From Sphingobacterium siyangense (GTDB lineage Bacteria > Bacteroidota > Bacteroidia > Sphingobacteriales > Sphingobacteriaceae): a stretch of DNA of 64,000 nt. Made by a program: the position numbers and the translations under genes. The notes under the pieces are model-generated. The model saw nothing but the letters and a program-made list of their open reading frames with translations, made no database searches and was not told where the DNA came from. This document shows positions 37,260-46,563 of the stretch, piece after piece. The stretch's first letter is position 1. Each line of letters begins with the position of its first letter. The DNA lies in the NCBI RefSeq assembly GCF_007830445.1, contig NZ_VLKR01000012.1:62001-126000 (forward strand). The letters run 5' to 3'.

Positions 37260-37302
37260 TCCCTCTCGAAATGAGTATCATGAGTGCTTACTTCGAGAGG
37301 GA
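37260..37302. other. Intra-operon hairpin between nanA and nanM
   Basis: An 11-bp perfect stem TCCCTCTCGAA / TTCGAGAGGGA (37260-37270 and 37292-37302) encloses a 21-base loop. There is no T-run after it, so it is more likely an mRNA processing or stabilising structure than a terminator. It could set nanA levels above the downstream genes. Confidence 0.5.
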
Positions 37303-37340
37303 AATTATAGGCTGGACTGTAGGTTCAAGAATAAATAGAT

Positions 37341-38480
37341 ATGACAAAACAACATTGGATGGGAGTTATTGTGGGAATACTGTTTACAGGTGCTGTTCAT
37401 GCACAGGTTGGTCGATTGGAATGGCATAAAGGCATTACATTGCCAGCTACGCAAGATGGAAAGGGGCATATTGGTATGGCAGGACCAATAGCTGGTGTCA
37501 CAGGCGATTGTCTCTTGGTTGCTGGTGGGGCGAATTTCCCGCATTTACCCCCTTGGGAAGGTGGGGCGAAAGAGATCCAAAAAGATGTTTTTATTTACGG
37601 AAAAAAAGGAGGACGACTGAGCTTAATAGCCCAGGATAGTCTTCCTATAGCGGTTGCTTATGGTGCCAGCCTGAGTCTACCGGATGGATTGCTGGTTATC
37701 GGTGGAGAGACTCCTGATGGAAAAACGGCCGCCTGTAGAATGATTAAATATGATGGCTCTACCAAGAAAATTACGGTGTCAGACTTTCCGAACCTCCCAT
37801 TTCCATTGGCTAATATGGGAGCGGTAGTTCATGGAAATAAACTTTTTATTGCCGGTGGTGAAAGGCCTGATGCTGTATCGGATCAAGTGTTAAAATTGGA
37901 TTTAGCACATCTTGAAAAAGGATGGGTCTGTGTGGGGAAATTACCCTATGCAGTCTCCCATTTGCAATTGTTGTCTGATAGCCAAAATGGCCTTTATCTG
38001 CTTGGTGGAAGAAAGGCTCATCTAGAGAGCCCTTCAACATTATACCATGAACTGTGGTGCTCAACCGATGGTGGTACTACTTGGTCCAAACGGACGGACA
38101 TTCCTTTCCCTGCTGCAGCAGGAACAGCTTGTGTATTGCCCGACCAAGGAATATGGTTGTTGAGTGCAGATCGGGGCAATACCTTTCATCAGGTGGAAGC
38201 GCTCATCTTTGATGCTAAAAAGGAAACAAATCCATCGCAGCGACAGAAATTGATTGATGCCAAGAATAAATTGCAAATCAATCATCCCGGTTTTGGCAGA
38301 GCAGTATGGCGTTATGATCTGAAATTGGCGAAATGGAAGCGGATGGGGGATTTGCCGTCGGATGGACCTGTAACCACGACAGCTGTTGTTTGGGGCGACA
38401 TGATCATCTTACCCAGTGGCGAAATTAAGGCGGGCGTTCGTACTCCGGAGATTTTAGTAGCCACATTTTCTAAGAAATAG
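37341..38480 (+). CDS. nanM: Kelch-type N-acetylneuraminate epimerase (sialate mutarotase)
   Basis: Periplasmic 379-aa beta-propeller that equilibrates alpha- and beta-Neu5Ac after sialidase action, so that the transporter gets the preferred anomer. Seen: signal peptide ending AVHAQ; Kelch blades with LLVAGGANFP, LLVIGGETPDG, LFIAGGERPDA, LYLLGGRKAH and ILPSGEIKAGVRTPEI. The order of blades fits the cyclically permuted mutarotase family. It lies between the lyase and the MFS carrier on the same strand, which supports the assignment. Confidence 0.9.
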   Translation: MTKQHWMGVIVGILFTGAVHAQVGRLEWHKGITLPATQDGKGHIGMAGPIAGVTGDCLLVAGGANFPHLPPWEGGAKEIQKDVFIYGKKGGRLSLIAQDSLPIAVAYGASLSLPDGLLVIGGETPDGKTAACRMIKYDGSTKKITVSDFPNLPFPLANMGAVVHGNKLFIAGGERPDAVSDQVLKLDLAHLEKGWVCVGKLPYAVSHLQLLSDSQNGLYLLGGRKAHLESPSTLYHELWCSTDGGTTWSKRTDIPFPAAAGTACVLPDQGIWLLSADRGNTFHQVEALIFDAKKETNPSQRQKLIDAKNKLQINHPGFGRAVWRYDLKLAKWKRMGDLPSDGPVTTTAVVWGDMIILPSGEIKAGVRTPEILVATFSKK

Positions 38481-38531
38481 GATTGAAAAAATAAGATATA
38501 AAGAACTTAATATAAACCTGATAAACTTGAA

Positions 38532-39767
38532 ATGATCTCTTCTTTACGACATAAATCTTTTTACCCATGGCTCGTTGTAGCCCTCCTTTGGGGGGTAGCT
38601 CTGCTGAATTATATGGATCGGCAGATGCTATCAACTATGCGTGAAGCCATGCAGGTCGATATTCCACAGCTGCAGCGTGCCGAGACTTTTGGTGTATTGA
38701 TGGCCGTTTTTCTTTACATCTATGGTATCATGAGTCCTATAGCCGGTATCGTTGCCGATCGCAGTAATAGAAAATGGCTGATCGTAGGCAGTCTTTTTGT
38801 GTGGTCGGCCGTAACGTATGGCATGGGGATGGCGCACGATTATGCAATGCTATTGGTTTTACGGGCGATTATGGGATTTAGTGAAGCATTGTATATCCCC
38901 ACAGCTCTTTCGCTGATCGCGGATTACCATACCGGAAAAAATCGATCGTTAGCCATTGGCTTACATATGACCGGACTCTATACAGGTCAGGCCTTGGGTG
39001 GTTTTGGTGCTACATTGGCCGCTTCAAAAGGATGGCATACCGCTTTTCATTGGTTTGGAATTATCGGAATATGTTATGCGGTCCTATTAGCGATCTTGCT
39101 TGTGGAGAAGAAACATGAGCCATCCCTCGAGGAGCCTGCTTCGGAAGGACGATTGTCTCTTCCCAAAAGTTTATTGTTGCTATTTTCCAATGTGGCGTTT
39201 TGGATTCTATTATTTTATTTTGCGGCTCCAAGCTTACCCGGCTGGGCCATCAAAAATTGGTTGCCAACCTTGTTTGCCGATAGCCTGAATATTCCAATGG
39301 CCAAAGCTGGTCCATTGTCGACCATCACAATCGCGATCTCATCATTTATTGGAGTTATCGTCGGCGGAATACTAAGTGACCGATGGGTACAAAAGCATAT
39401 CCGCGGCCGCATTTATACCAGTGCAATTGGGCTTGGATTAACCATACCAGCTTTATTGTTTTTGGGATTAGGCCAGACCTTACCTGCGGTGGTTGGAGCC
39501 GCAGTCTGTTTTGGAATTGGATTCGGCATATTCGACGCCAACAATATGCCTATCCTATGTCAGGTTGTTCCTAAAAAATTGCGCGCAACCGCTTATGGTT
39601 TTATGAATATGGTGGGCGTGTTTGCTGGAGCAGTAATTACGCAATGGTTAGGGAAATTTAAGGATGAAGGTCATTTTGGGTTAGGCTTTGCACTATTAGG
39701 GGCAGCGGTACTGCTAGCGCTACTCTTGCAACTCCTGTTTCTCAAACCCAAAACAACGGAGAAGTAA
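38532..39767 (+). CDS. nanT: MFS transporter, probable sialic acid carrier
   Basis: Inner-membrane symporter of 411 aa with about 12 membrane helices. Seen: RQMLSTMREAM after helix 1 typical of the anion:cation symporter (ACS) branch, the MFS loop GIVADRSNRKWLIVGS between helices 2 and 3, and its second-half copy GGILSDRWVQKHIRGR. The ACS branch includes hexuronate and sialate carriers. Position between the mutarotase and the sialate esterase makes Neu5Ac the likely substrate; the sequence alone cannot exclude another acidic sugar. A 51-base gap precedes it. Confidence 0.85.
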   Translation: MISSLRHKSFYPWLVVALLWGVALLNYMDRQMLSTMREAMQVDIPQLQRAETFGVLMAVFLYIYGIMSPIAGIVADRSNRKWLIVGSLFVWSAVTYGMGMAHDYAMLLVLRAIMGFSEALYIPTALSLIADYHTGKNRSLAIGLHMTGLYTGQALGGFGATLAASKGWHTAFHWFGIIGICYAVLLAILLVEKKHEPSLEEPASEGRLSLPKSLLLLFSNVAFWILLFYFAAPSLPGWAIKNWLPTLFADSLNIPMAKAGPLSTITIAISSFIGVIVGGILSDRWVQKHIRGRIYTSAIGLGLTIPALLFLGLGQTLPAVVGAAVCFGIGFGIFDANNMPILCQVVPKKLRATAYGFMNMVGVFAGAVITQWLGKFKDEGHFGLGFALLGAAVLLALLLQLLFLKPKTTEK

Positions 39768-39792
39768 TCGCTTTTATTTCCTGAATGAATAG

Positions 39793-41907
39793 ATGATGAA
39801 AATGAAATCCTTAATCAGCACGCTGCATACCTATATTTCAAAAAAAGGAGGTCTACTTTTAGGTTTGATGGTCTCCATCTCCATTGCAGTGGGACAACCC
39901 CGGACAAAAGTAGCTTGTATCGGTAACTCCGTAACCTTTGGTTATGGGCTCGGAAATTCTAAAGAGGACTCTTATCCGGGCCAGCTTCAGGCTTTGCTGG
40001 GTCAGCGGTTTGAAGTGAGGAATTTTGGTCATTCAGGGGCCACACTTTTACGTAAGGGGCATAGACCTTATTATAAAACGGAAGAATACAGAAAAGCCTT
40101 GGATTATAAACCTGATGTTGCCATTATACACCTGGGACTCAATGATACTGATCCGAGAAACTGGCCAAATTATAAGAACTCCTTTGCATCGGATTACGCG
40201 ACTCTGATTGACTCCATACGATCCGTTAATCCGAAAGTACAAATTTACATCTGTCGATTGACTCCTATTTTTAGTGGTCATCCGCGCTTTTTATCCGGGA
40301 CACGCGATTGGTATGATCAAATTCAGGCGCTTATACCGCAGATAGCAAAAAATAACCAAGTGGGACTGATCGATCTGAACAGCCCACTGCGGTATCGGAT
40401 TGATCTTTTTGACGATTACTTGCATCCGAACAGGGAAGGAGCTGCATTGATTGCTGAACAGGTCGCGCATGTATTGATCCCTGTTCTCCAAGATTTGCAA
40501 GTGGCCGAAACCATCGGTTCGGATATGGTGCTCCAGCGTAATTGGGAAAATAGCATCTATGGTAAAGGTACTGCCGCCGATGTGATCACTCTTGCATTTA
40601 ATAAGAAAAACTATAAGACCCAAGTCAATCCCGAAGGCTTCTGGGAAATAAAGTTGCCTAAAATGGAAGCCGGAGGACCTTATGAAATAACAGTGCGTTC
40701 GGGCAAGCAGAAAATAGTGTTGAAAAATATTCTTTTTGGCGATGTATACCTTGCTTCGGGACAATCAAATATGGCTTTTCAACTTCGTGGAGCCACAAAG
40801 GGCGAAGAGCTGATCAAAGATGCACCGCACTTAAAGAATGTGCGCCTTTTTAAATGCCGCAGCCTTGTGGAGACCAATGCTGTTGCATGGGATACCGCGA
40901 CCTTAAGGAAAGTAAACGATTTGTCCTTTTTCAGCGGTGCCTGGCGGCAAGCTACCGGGGCGGAGGCCGCGCAATTCTCAGCTGTTGCTTATTCATTTGC
41001 CCAGCAGATCGCCAGCGAACAGCATATTCCCATTGGTATTATTGATCTATCGGTAGGTGGGTCTAATACCGAATCATGGATTGATCGAAAATCATTGGAA
41101 AACGACGATTTGCTTGCCTCTTATATTCACAACTGGCAAAAATCAGATTTCCTGCAGGATTTCTGCCGTGAGCGCGCCAGTCAAAATCTAGCAGTTTCAA
41201 AGGTGAAAAATCAACGCCATCCGTATCAACCAGCTTACAATTTTGAAGCGGGTGTCAGCAAATGGTTGAGCACAGGATTGAAAGGTATACTGTGGTATCA
41301 AGGTGAGAGCAATGCGCATAACATAGAACTTCACGAACGTCTTTTTAAAACATTGATTTCCTCCTGGCGGAAGAGTTTTCACCAAGATCTACCTTTTTTC
41401 TTTGTTCAGCTCACAAGTATAGATAGACCTTCATGGGGTGATTTTAGAAACTCACAACGCTTACTGGAGAAAGCCATTGCTGGTACATACATGGCCGTAA
41501 CGATCGATGTAGGTGATTCTTTGGATGTACATCCCCGTGAAAAGATTGTGGTAGGCCGAAGGTTGGCAAATTTAGTGCGTAAACATGTATATGGTGTTGA
41601 ATTGAATGCAGATCATCCTGATCTGGTCAGGTATGCGCTTCGCGATGATAAGCTGTTATTGACATTTGATCATTGTATAAAATTAATAACCCCAGGGAAT
41701 GCGCCTGTGAAAGGTTTTCAGGTAATGGACAATAAGGGGAAAATTTCTGATGTAAATGCAAATATCCTATCGGGCAATGTCGTCCAAATCGTTAAGCCGA
41801 ATTTCCAATTCACCAAAATCCTGTATGGATATGAACCTTTTAGCAGGGCAAATCTTCAAAATGAAATTGGAACGCCAGTGTCCACTTTTGATTTGACGAT
41901 CAACTAA
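39793..41907 (+). CDS. nanS: Two-domain sialate O-acetylesterase
   Basis: Periplasmic esterase of 704 aa that removes O-acetyl groups from sialic acid, allowing sialidase and lyase to act. Seen: N-terminal signal sequence ending VGQ; an SGNH/GDSL domain (about 37-235) with GNSVTFGYG (Ser46), GHSGATL, LGLNDTDPRNW and DDYLHPN (Asp..His); then a SASA-type domain (about 240-650) with YLASGQSNMAF (Ser325), DLSVGGSNTESW and WYQGESNAHN. A two-catalytic-domain NanS is known from Tannerella forsythia. A 19-base tandem duplication covers its stop codon. Confidence 0.9.
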   Translation: MMKMKSLISTLHTYISKKGGLLLGLMVSISIAVGQPRTKVACIGNSVTFGYGLGNSKEDSYPGQLQALLGQRFEVRNFGHSGATLLRKGHRPYYKTEEYRKALDYKPDVAIIHLGLNDTDPRNWPNYKNSFASDYATLIDSIRSVNPKVQIYICRLTPIFSGHPRFLSGTRDWYDQIQALIPQIAKNNQVGLIDLNSPLRYRIDLFDDYLHPNREGAALIAEQVAHVLIPVLQDLQVAETIGSDMVLQRNWENSIYGKGTAADVITLAFNKKNYKTQVNPEGFWEIKLPKMEAGGPYEITVRSGKQKIVLKNILFGDVYLASGQSNMAFQLRGATKGEELIKDAPHLKNVRLFKCRSLVETNAVAWDTATLRKVNDLSFFSGAWRQATGAEAAQFSAVAYSFAQQIASEQHIPIGIIDLSVGGSNTESWIDRKSLENDDLLASYIHNWQKSDFLQDFCRERASQNLAVSKVKNQRHPYQPAYNFEAGVSKWLSTGLKGILWYQGESNAHNIELHERLFKTLISSWRKSFHQDLPFFFVQLTSIDRPSWGDFRNSQRLLEKAIAGTYMAVTIDVGDSLDVHPREKIVVGRRLANLVRKHVYGVELNADHPDLVRYALRDDKLLLTFDHCIKLITPGNAPVKGFQVMDNKGKISDVNANILSGNVVQIVKPNFQFTKILYGYEPFSRANLQNEIGTPVSTFDLTIN

Positions 41908-41932
41908 ACATAAGACGATCAACTAAACATAA
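41895..41932. repeat. 19-base exact tandem duplication over the nanS stop codon
   Basis: The 19 bases 41895-41913 (GACGATCAACTAAACATAA) are repeated exactly at 41914-41932. The first copy includes the nanS stop TAA (41905-41907). This adds 19 bases to the gap before the epimerase and looks like a recent slippage event. Confidence 0.85.
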
Positions 41933-41958
41933 ATAAATTGACTCAAAAACTAGAACAG

Positions 41959-43179
41959 ATGAAACAGACAAGTATAAAAGATACCGCAAATATAATAGAC
42001 ACTGATTACTTGAAGGAGTTGGAAGTTTTTTATCGTGATCAGCTTTTAAAAGACACTGTACCATTTTGGTTTCCACGATCGATTGACCATGAATGTGGCG
42101 GCTATCTATTTATCCGTGATCATGATGGGGATTTGATTGATACAGATAAAGCCGTGTGGATACAGGGAAGGGCATGCTGGTTGCTGGCCACACTTTACAA
42201 TACGGTTGAGCAAAAAGAGGAATGGCTGGAAGGGGCCCGGATAGGCTATGAATTTTTGAAGAAACATTGTTTTGATGCAAACGGCAAAATGTATTTTCAT
42301 GTAGACCGCATCGGTAACCCAATTCGTATGCGTCGTTATTTCTTTTCGGAGACTTTTGCGGCAATCGCCTTTGCAGCCTATGCAAAAGCGACGGGAGATG
42401 CCGGTATTGCTGCGGAAGCACATGAGCTGTTTGGAATTTGTCTGGCTTATGCACAGGGAGAAAGATTGGTGGAACCAAAATACGAACAGACCAGGCCAAT
42501 GAAAGGGATCGGTGTGCCGATGATTATGATCAATACCGCACAGCAAATTCGCGAAACAATTGGAGATCCACGCTGTGATTTCGTTATCAGTAATTTTATC
42601 GCGCAGATAGAACGTGATTTTGTAAAAGATGATATCCGCTGTGTGATGGAACAAGTGGGACCTGAAGGTGAAATTGTTGATCATATTGACGGGCGCACAC
42701 TCAACCCCGGACATGCCATCGAAGGAGCGTGGTTTATCTTGCATGAAGCGAAATATCGGGCGAACGATCCGCATCTGATTGACCTGGGCTGTCGTATGCT
42801 CGATTATATGTGGGAGCGCGGCTGGGATAAAGAATATGGTGGTATACTGTACTTTCGGGATGTCTATGGAAAGCCGGTACAAGAATATTGGCAGGATATG
42901 AAGTTTTGGTGGCCGCAGAATGAAACTATTATAGCAACATTACTCGCTTACCTAATGACCGGAAATGAGAAATATAAAAGTTGGCATCAGCAGATCAATC
43001 AGTATGCCTATGATCATTTTCATGATAAAATCAATGGTGAATGGTATGGCTATCTGCATCGTGATGGGAAGATTGCGCAGACGGCAAAAGGTAATTTATT
43101 TAAAGGACCATTCCATCTTCCTCGTCAAGAGTGGTATTGTATGCAAATACTACAGGAATTTAATACGATTAAGGGATAA
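41959..43179 (+). CDS. N-acylglucosamine 2-epimerase (AGE/RenBP family)
   Basis: Cytoplasmic (alpha/alpha)6-barrel enzyme of 406 aa that interconverts free ManNAc and GlcNAc. Seen: HECGGYLFIRDHDG near the N terminus, KAVWIQGRACWLLATLYN, LNPGHAIEGAWFILHEA with a catalytic-type His, and WWPQNETIIATLLAY. The start ATG at 41959 is chosen over an in-frame TTG at 41938 (inside the linker region). With the lyase it gives the Bacteroides-type route Neu5Ac to ManNAc to GlcNAc, which replaces the NanK/NanE route of enterobacteria; a ROK-type GlcNAc kinase must be elsewhere. One base separates its stop from the GH20 start. Confidence 0.92.
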   Translation: MKQTSIKDTANIIDTDYLKELEVFYRDQLLKDTVPFWFPRSIDHECGGYLFIRDHDGDLIDTDKAVWIQGRACWLLATLYNTVEQKEEWLEGARIGYEFLKKHCFDANGKMYFHVDRIGNPIRMRRYFFSETFAAIAFAAYAKATGDAGIAAEAHELFGICLAYAQGERLVEPKYEQTRPMKGIGVPMIMINTAQQIRETIGDPRCDFVISNFIAQIERDFVKDDIRCVMEQVGPEGEIVDHIDGRTLNPGHAIEGAWFILHEAKYRANDPHLIDLGCRMLDYMWERGWDKEYGGILYFRDVYGKPVQEYWQDMKFWWPQNETIIATLLAYLMTGNEKYKSWHQQINQYAYDHFHDKINGEWYGYLHRDGKIAQTAKGNLFKGPFHLPRQEWYCMQILQEFNTIKG

Positions 43180-43180
43180 C

Positions 43181-45163
43181 ATGATGCGACAAACTGTAGC
43201 GACAACTAAGTTCCTCCAAAGGCTGATGATGATTGTCATGATGATCTCTCCGCTATATGGTATGTCCGAAACTATCAGACCTTTGCTTCCCATGCCGCAG
43301 TCTGTTATCTGGAAAACCGGGTATTACCAGGTCAAACAAGTGGTCTGCGTACGCACCAAAGGAGAAGTGTCAACTACAGGTAGACAGACTTTGACAGCAC
43401 TGCTAAGCGATTGGGATGTAAGGCGCATAGACTTCGATAGCAAAGAAAATATAGCTATAACGATTAGTTGCAATAAAGAAATGAAACTTCCCTTGTCTTC
43501 TTTGGAAGGCTATCGCATTGTTATAGATAAAAGGGGAGTAAACATTGAAGCCCGAGCGAGTAAAGGGGTTTTCTATGCCCTGCAAACTTTGCGTCAACTG
43601 GGAGGCAGCGATGGTAAGTTGCCGTATTGCGTCATTACAGATTATCCATCTTTTCGTTGGCGTGGCTACTTGGTAGACGTGGGAAGAAATTTTCAGTCTA
43701 TGCAGGTGTTGAAGGAGCAGATCGATATGATGGCGCGGTATAAGCTGAATATTTTTCACTTTCATTTCACCGAGGATATTGCTTGGCGACTGATCAGTAA
43801 AAAATATCCCGGTTTGACCGACTCTGCAAATATGGAGCGTTGGAAGGGAAAGTATTATACAGTCGACGATATGCAGCAGCTGATCCAGTATTGTCATGAT
43901 CGCCATATTCAGCTCGTACCCGAAATTGATATGCCAGGGCATTCCGCAGCATTTCGCCGTTCTTTTAAAACCGATATGCAGAGCGATAGCGGCATAGCGA
44001 TCATCAAAGAACTAGTGAAGGAATTTGCGACCACCTATCCCGGGCTACCTTATCTGCATATTGGGGGGGATGAGGTGAAAATTCACAACCAAACATTTTT
44101 GCCGATGATGACAAAATGGACGGAGGACTTAGGTCTAAAAACCATCGGCTGGGAGCCTGGTGGTAATTTGCAGGCACACACAATCCGCCAGCTTTGGATG
44201 GGTGGACCACAGGCTATTACCAATGACTCACCTTTTGAAGTGATTGACTCAAAGCATTTGTATATCAATCATATGGATCCTTTGGAAACGGTGACGACCT
44301 TGTTCTATAGGGAATTAGGTGGTCAATCGTCAGAAAATGAAAAGTTAATGGGTGCGACGTTATGTTCCTGGCCCGATCGTGCAGTCCATCATGAACGTGA
44401 TGTATTCCATCAGAATGCAGTTTACCCGGCTTTGCTGACTTTTGCGGAACGAAGCTGGCGAGGAGGAGGAGATTTTGAATGGCGTAGTAATATCAAAACG
44501 GATGTAAAGGGATTAGCTCAATTTGTTGAATTTGAAAAGCGTTTGCTCCAACATAAAAGATTGTATTTTAAAGATTTTATTTTTCCGTATTACGCACAAA
44601 GTGGGCAAAAATGGATGTTGTATGGGCCTGTGGAAAATAAGGGTGATCTGAGCATGGTCTTAAAAAATGAAGCGACAGGAAAATTTACCAATTTAAAAAA
44701 GATCGGTGAGTTTTATGGTGGAACTATCGTATTACGCCATTGGTGGGCTGATGTCGTAAAAGGGGCTATTGATCGGCCGCTTGAAAATAGTACCGTATAT
44801 GCTGTGAGCAAAGTATGGAGTGAAAGAGGGGGAAACCAAAGTTTTTGGATCGGTTTTAACGACCTCTCCCGTTCATATGCCAGTGATTCACCAAATTTGG
44901 GAACCTGGGACGATAGAATGAGCAAAATTTGGGTGAACGGGCGTGAAGTGCTTCCACCGAATTGGCAACATGCTGGCCAAAAAGGAAATTTGGAGCTCCC
45001 ATTGGTTGATGAAGGTTACAGCTACCGAAGTCCAAGCATTATTCTGCTGGAGGAAGGCTGGAATACAGTTGTGGTGAAACTTCCTGTGGGAAAATTAAAT
45101 GGGAAAGATTGGCAAAATCCACTAAAATGGATGTTTACTTGCCTACCGATTGAAAGGGAGTAA
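43181..45163 (+). CDS. Beta-N-acetylhexosaminidase (GH20)
   Basis: Secreted exo-enzyme of 660 aa that removes terminal GlcNAc or GalNAc. Seen: start MMRQTVAT at 43181, an N-terminal signal helix, a GH20b-like domain (about 35-140), then the (beta/alpha)8 barrel with GYLVDVGRNFQSM, LNIFHFHFTED, PEIDMPGHSAAF and the catalytic pair Asp297-Glu298 in LHIGGDEV. The C-terminal part (about 450-660) looks like a beta-sandwich accessory domain. The enzyme would act after sialidase and galactosidase on host-type glycans. Longer in-frame extension upstream overlaps the epimerase and is rejected. Confidence 0.92.
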   Translation: MMRQTVATTKFLQRLMMIVMMISPLYGMSETIRPLLPMPQSVIWKTGYYQVKQVVCVRTKGEVSTTGRQTLTALLSDWDVRRIDFDSKENIAITISCNKEMKLPLSSLEGYRIVIDKRGVNIEARASKGVFYALQTLRQLGGSDGKLPYCVITDYPSFRWRGYLVDVGRNFQSMQVLKEQIDMMARYKLNIFHFHFTEDIAWRLISKKYPGLTDSANMERWKGKYYTVDDMQQLIQYCHDRHIQLVPEIDMPGHSAAFRRSFKTDMQSDSGIAIIKELVKEFATTYPGLPYLHIGGDEVKIHNQTFLPMMTKWTEDLGLKTIGWEPGGNLQAHTIRQLWMGGPQAITNDSPFEVIDSKHLYINHMDPLETVTTLFYRELGGQSSENEKLMGATLCSWPDRAVHHERDVFHQNAVYPALLTFAERSWRGGGDFEWRSNIKTDVKGLAQFVEFEKRLLQHKRLYFKDFIFPYYAQSGQKWMLYGPVENKGDLSMVLKNEATGKFTNLKKIGEFYGGTIVLRHWWADVVKGAIDRPLENSTVYAVSKVWSERGGNQSFWIGFNDLSRSYASDSPNLGTWDDRMSKIWVNGREVLPPNWQHAGQKGNLELPLVDEGYSYRSPSIILLEEGWNTVVVKLPVGKLNGKDWQNPLKWMFTCLPIERE

Positions 45164-45236
45164 TAAATAACCGATCGCATTGTATTAACACAGATGCATT
45201 TTTTTAAATAGAATTAACAATAAAACTTATATAGAT

Positions 45237-46394
45237 ATGAAGAAATTAGGGACAATGTTGGTATTTGCACTGTTGGCAGGAATTTGCCACGCTCAGGAAG
45301 TGAGTGTATTTGTTTCAGGCGAAGATGGCTATAAAAGCTACCGCATACCTGCTATTGTAAAGGATAGAAGCGGACAGTTAATTGCTTTTGCAGAAGGTAG
45401 GGTGGATCATGCCGGCGATTTTGGTAATGTAGATATTGTTTATAAAATTAGTCAGGATAATGGAAAAACATGGGGCCCATTGCAAGTTGCTGTTGACAAT
45501 GATAATTTGCAGGTCGGAAATCCAGCTCCGGTAGTGGATCTATTGGATCCAGCATATCCGAAAGGACGCCTGTTTCTTTTTTATAATACGGGTAATAATC
45601 ATGAGGGAGAAGTCCGTAAAGGAAATGGTTTGCGAGAATGTTGGTCAATTAGTTCGACCGACGGTGGTAAGACCTGGTCTAATCCAGAAAACATAACGCT
45701 TGAGACGCATCGTCCCAATCAACCATCCGTAAATGCACAATATATTTTTAAGGAAGACTGGCGGACTTACGCAAATACGCCCGGACATGCTTTACAATTT
45801 GATTCTGGTAAGTTTAGAGGACGTATTTATATTCCTGCTAACCATTCTGAAGGAAATCCGAAAGAAAATGGCAAGGACTATTTTGCGCATTCGTATTACT
45901 CGGACGATCATGGAAAGACATTCAAGATAGGGGCAAGCGTGAAATTTGAGGGATCAAATGAGACAATGGCTGCGCAGATATCGCATACAGGGCTGTATAT
46001 GAATTCCCGTAATCAGCAAGGTAATGTCAAATCGAGGATTGTGTCTTATTCAAATGATGGTGGGGTTACTTGGGATACAACCTATTATGATAAAAACTTA
46101 CCCGATCCGGTCAACCAGGGTTCAGTGCTTTCCTGGCAAAAGAAAGGAAAATATATATTGGCTGTGTGTAATGCTGCATCAACCGATAGAAGAGACAATC
46201 TAACCGTTCGATTAAGTAATGATCAGGGCAAAACATGGTATTTTAATCAGGTTGTGGCCAAAGCGCCGGAGGGTGTGAAAGGGGATTATGCCGCTTATTC
46301 CGATTTAGTACTTTTAAATAAAAATAAACTCGGCGTTTTATTTGAAAAAGAAAATTACAGCAAAATTGTCTTTTTGCCCGTAAATTTTAAGTAA
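45237..46394 (+). CDS. nanH: Exo-alpha-sialidase (GH33)
   Basis: Secreted six-bladed propeller of 385 aa releasing terminal Neu5Ac. Seen: signal peptide ending GICHAQ; the RIP motif (Arg36-Ile-Pro38 in KSYRIPAI) with the first Arg of the carboxylate triad; five Asp boxes at about 72-79 SQDNGKTW, 140-147 STDGGKTW, 222-229 SDDHGKTF, 272-279 SNDGGVTW and 327-334 SNDQGKTW; candidate second Arg in NSRNQ and third in NLTVRLS; candidate Tyr nucleophile in DYAAYSD and Glu in FEGSNE. It has no extra carbohydrate-binding domain. Last core gene of the nan operon. Confidence 0.95.
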   Translation: MKKLGTMLVFALLAGICHAQEVSVFVSGEDGYKSYRIPAIVKDRSGQLIAFAEGRVDHAGDFGNVDIVYKISQDNGKTWGPLQVAVDNDNLQVGNPAPVVDLLDPAYPKGRLFLFYNTGNNHEGEVRKGNGLRECWSISSTDGGKTWSNPENITLETHRPNQPSVNAQYIFKEDWRTYANTPGHALQFDSGKFRGRIYIPANHSEGNPKENGKDYFAHSYYSDDHGKTFKIGASVKFEGSNETMAAQISHTGLYMNSRNQQGNVKSRIVSYSNDGGVTWDTTYYDKNLPDPVNQGSVLSWQKKGKYILAVCNAASTDRRDNLTVRLSNDQGKTWYFNQVVAKAPEGVKGDYAAYSDLVLLNKNKLGVLFEKENYSKIVFLPVNFK

Positions 46395-46427
46395 TCGGGC
46401 ACATTGTGTTATCGATATAATATGCAT

Positions 46428-46475
46428 TTTCTTTCATTTCTTCCTTTTGGTTAAAACAGGAAGGAATGAAAGAAA
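46428..46475. other. Long purine/pyrimidine hairpin between sialidase and GH16
   Basis: Arms of 18 bases (46428-46445, TTTCTTTCATTTCTTCCT, and 46458-46475) pair with one G-T mismatch around a 12-base loop. On the plus strand the 3' arm is followed by A, not T, so it is not a classical terminator. It may stabilise the upstream mRNA or reduce read-through into GH16. Confidence 0.45.
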
Positions 46476-46563
46476 AAAATGAATCTTCGATTATTATGCA
46501 GCTTGCTCCACAAGCTGTCAAATAACGATATAAACTTAAATAAAACCAATAATCCAAAACTAA

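Noticed and set aside
37241..37429. Plus-strand ORF of 62 codons between nanA and nanM
   Set aside because: It overlaps both genes in another frame and contains the hairpin; no family features.
40291..40764. Minus-strand ORF of 157 codons
   Set aside because: Antisense to the nanS gene, with no domain and no promoter; a shadow frame.
42106..42882. Long minus-strand ORF of 258 codons
   Set aside because: It lies wholly antisense to the well-supported AGE epimerase gene, has a Cys/His/Phe-rich composition typical of antisense frames, and no recognisable domain.
42965..43180. N-terminal extension of the GH20 gene
   Set aside because: The extension overlaps the epimerase in another frame and lacks a signal peptide; the ATG at 43181 has one.
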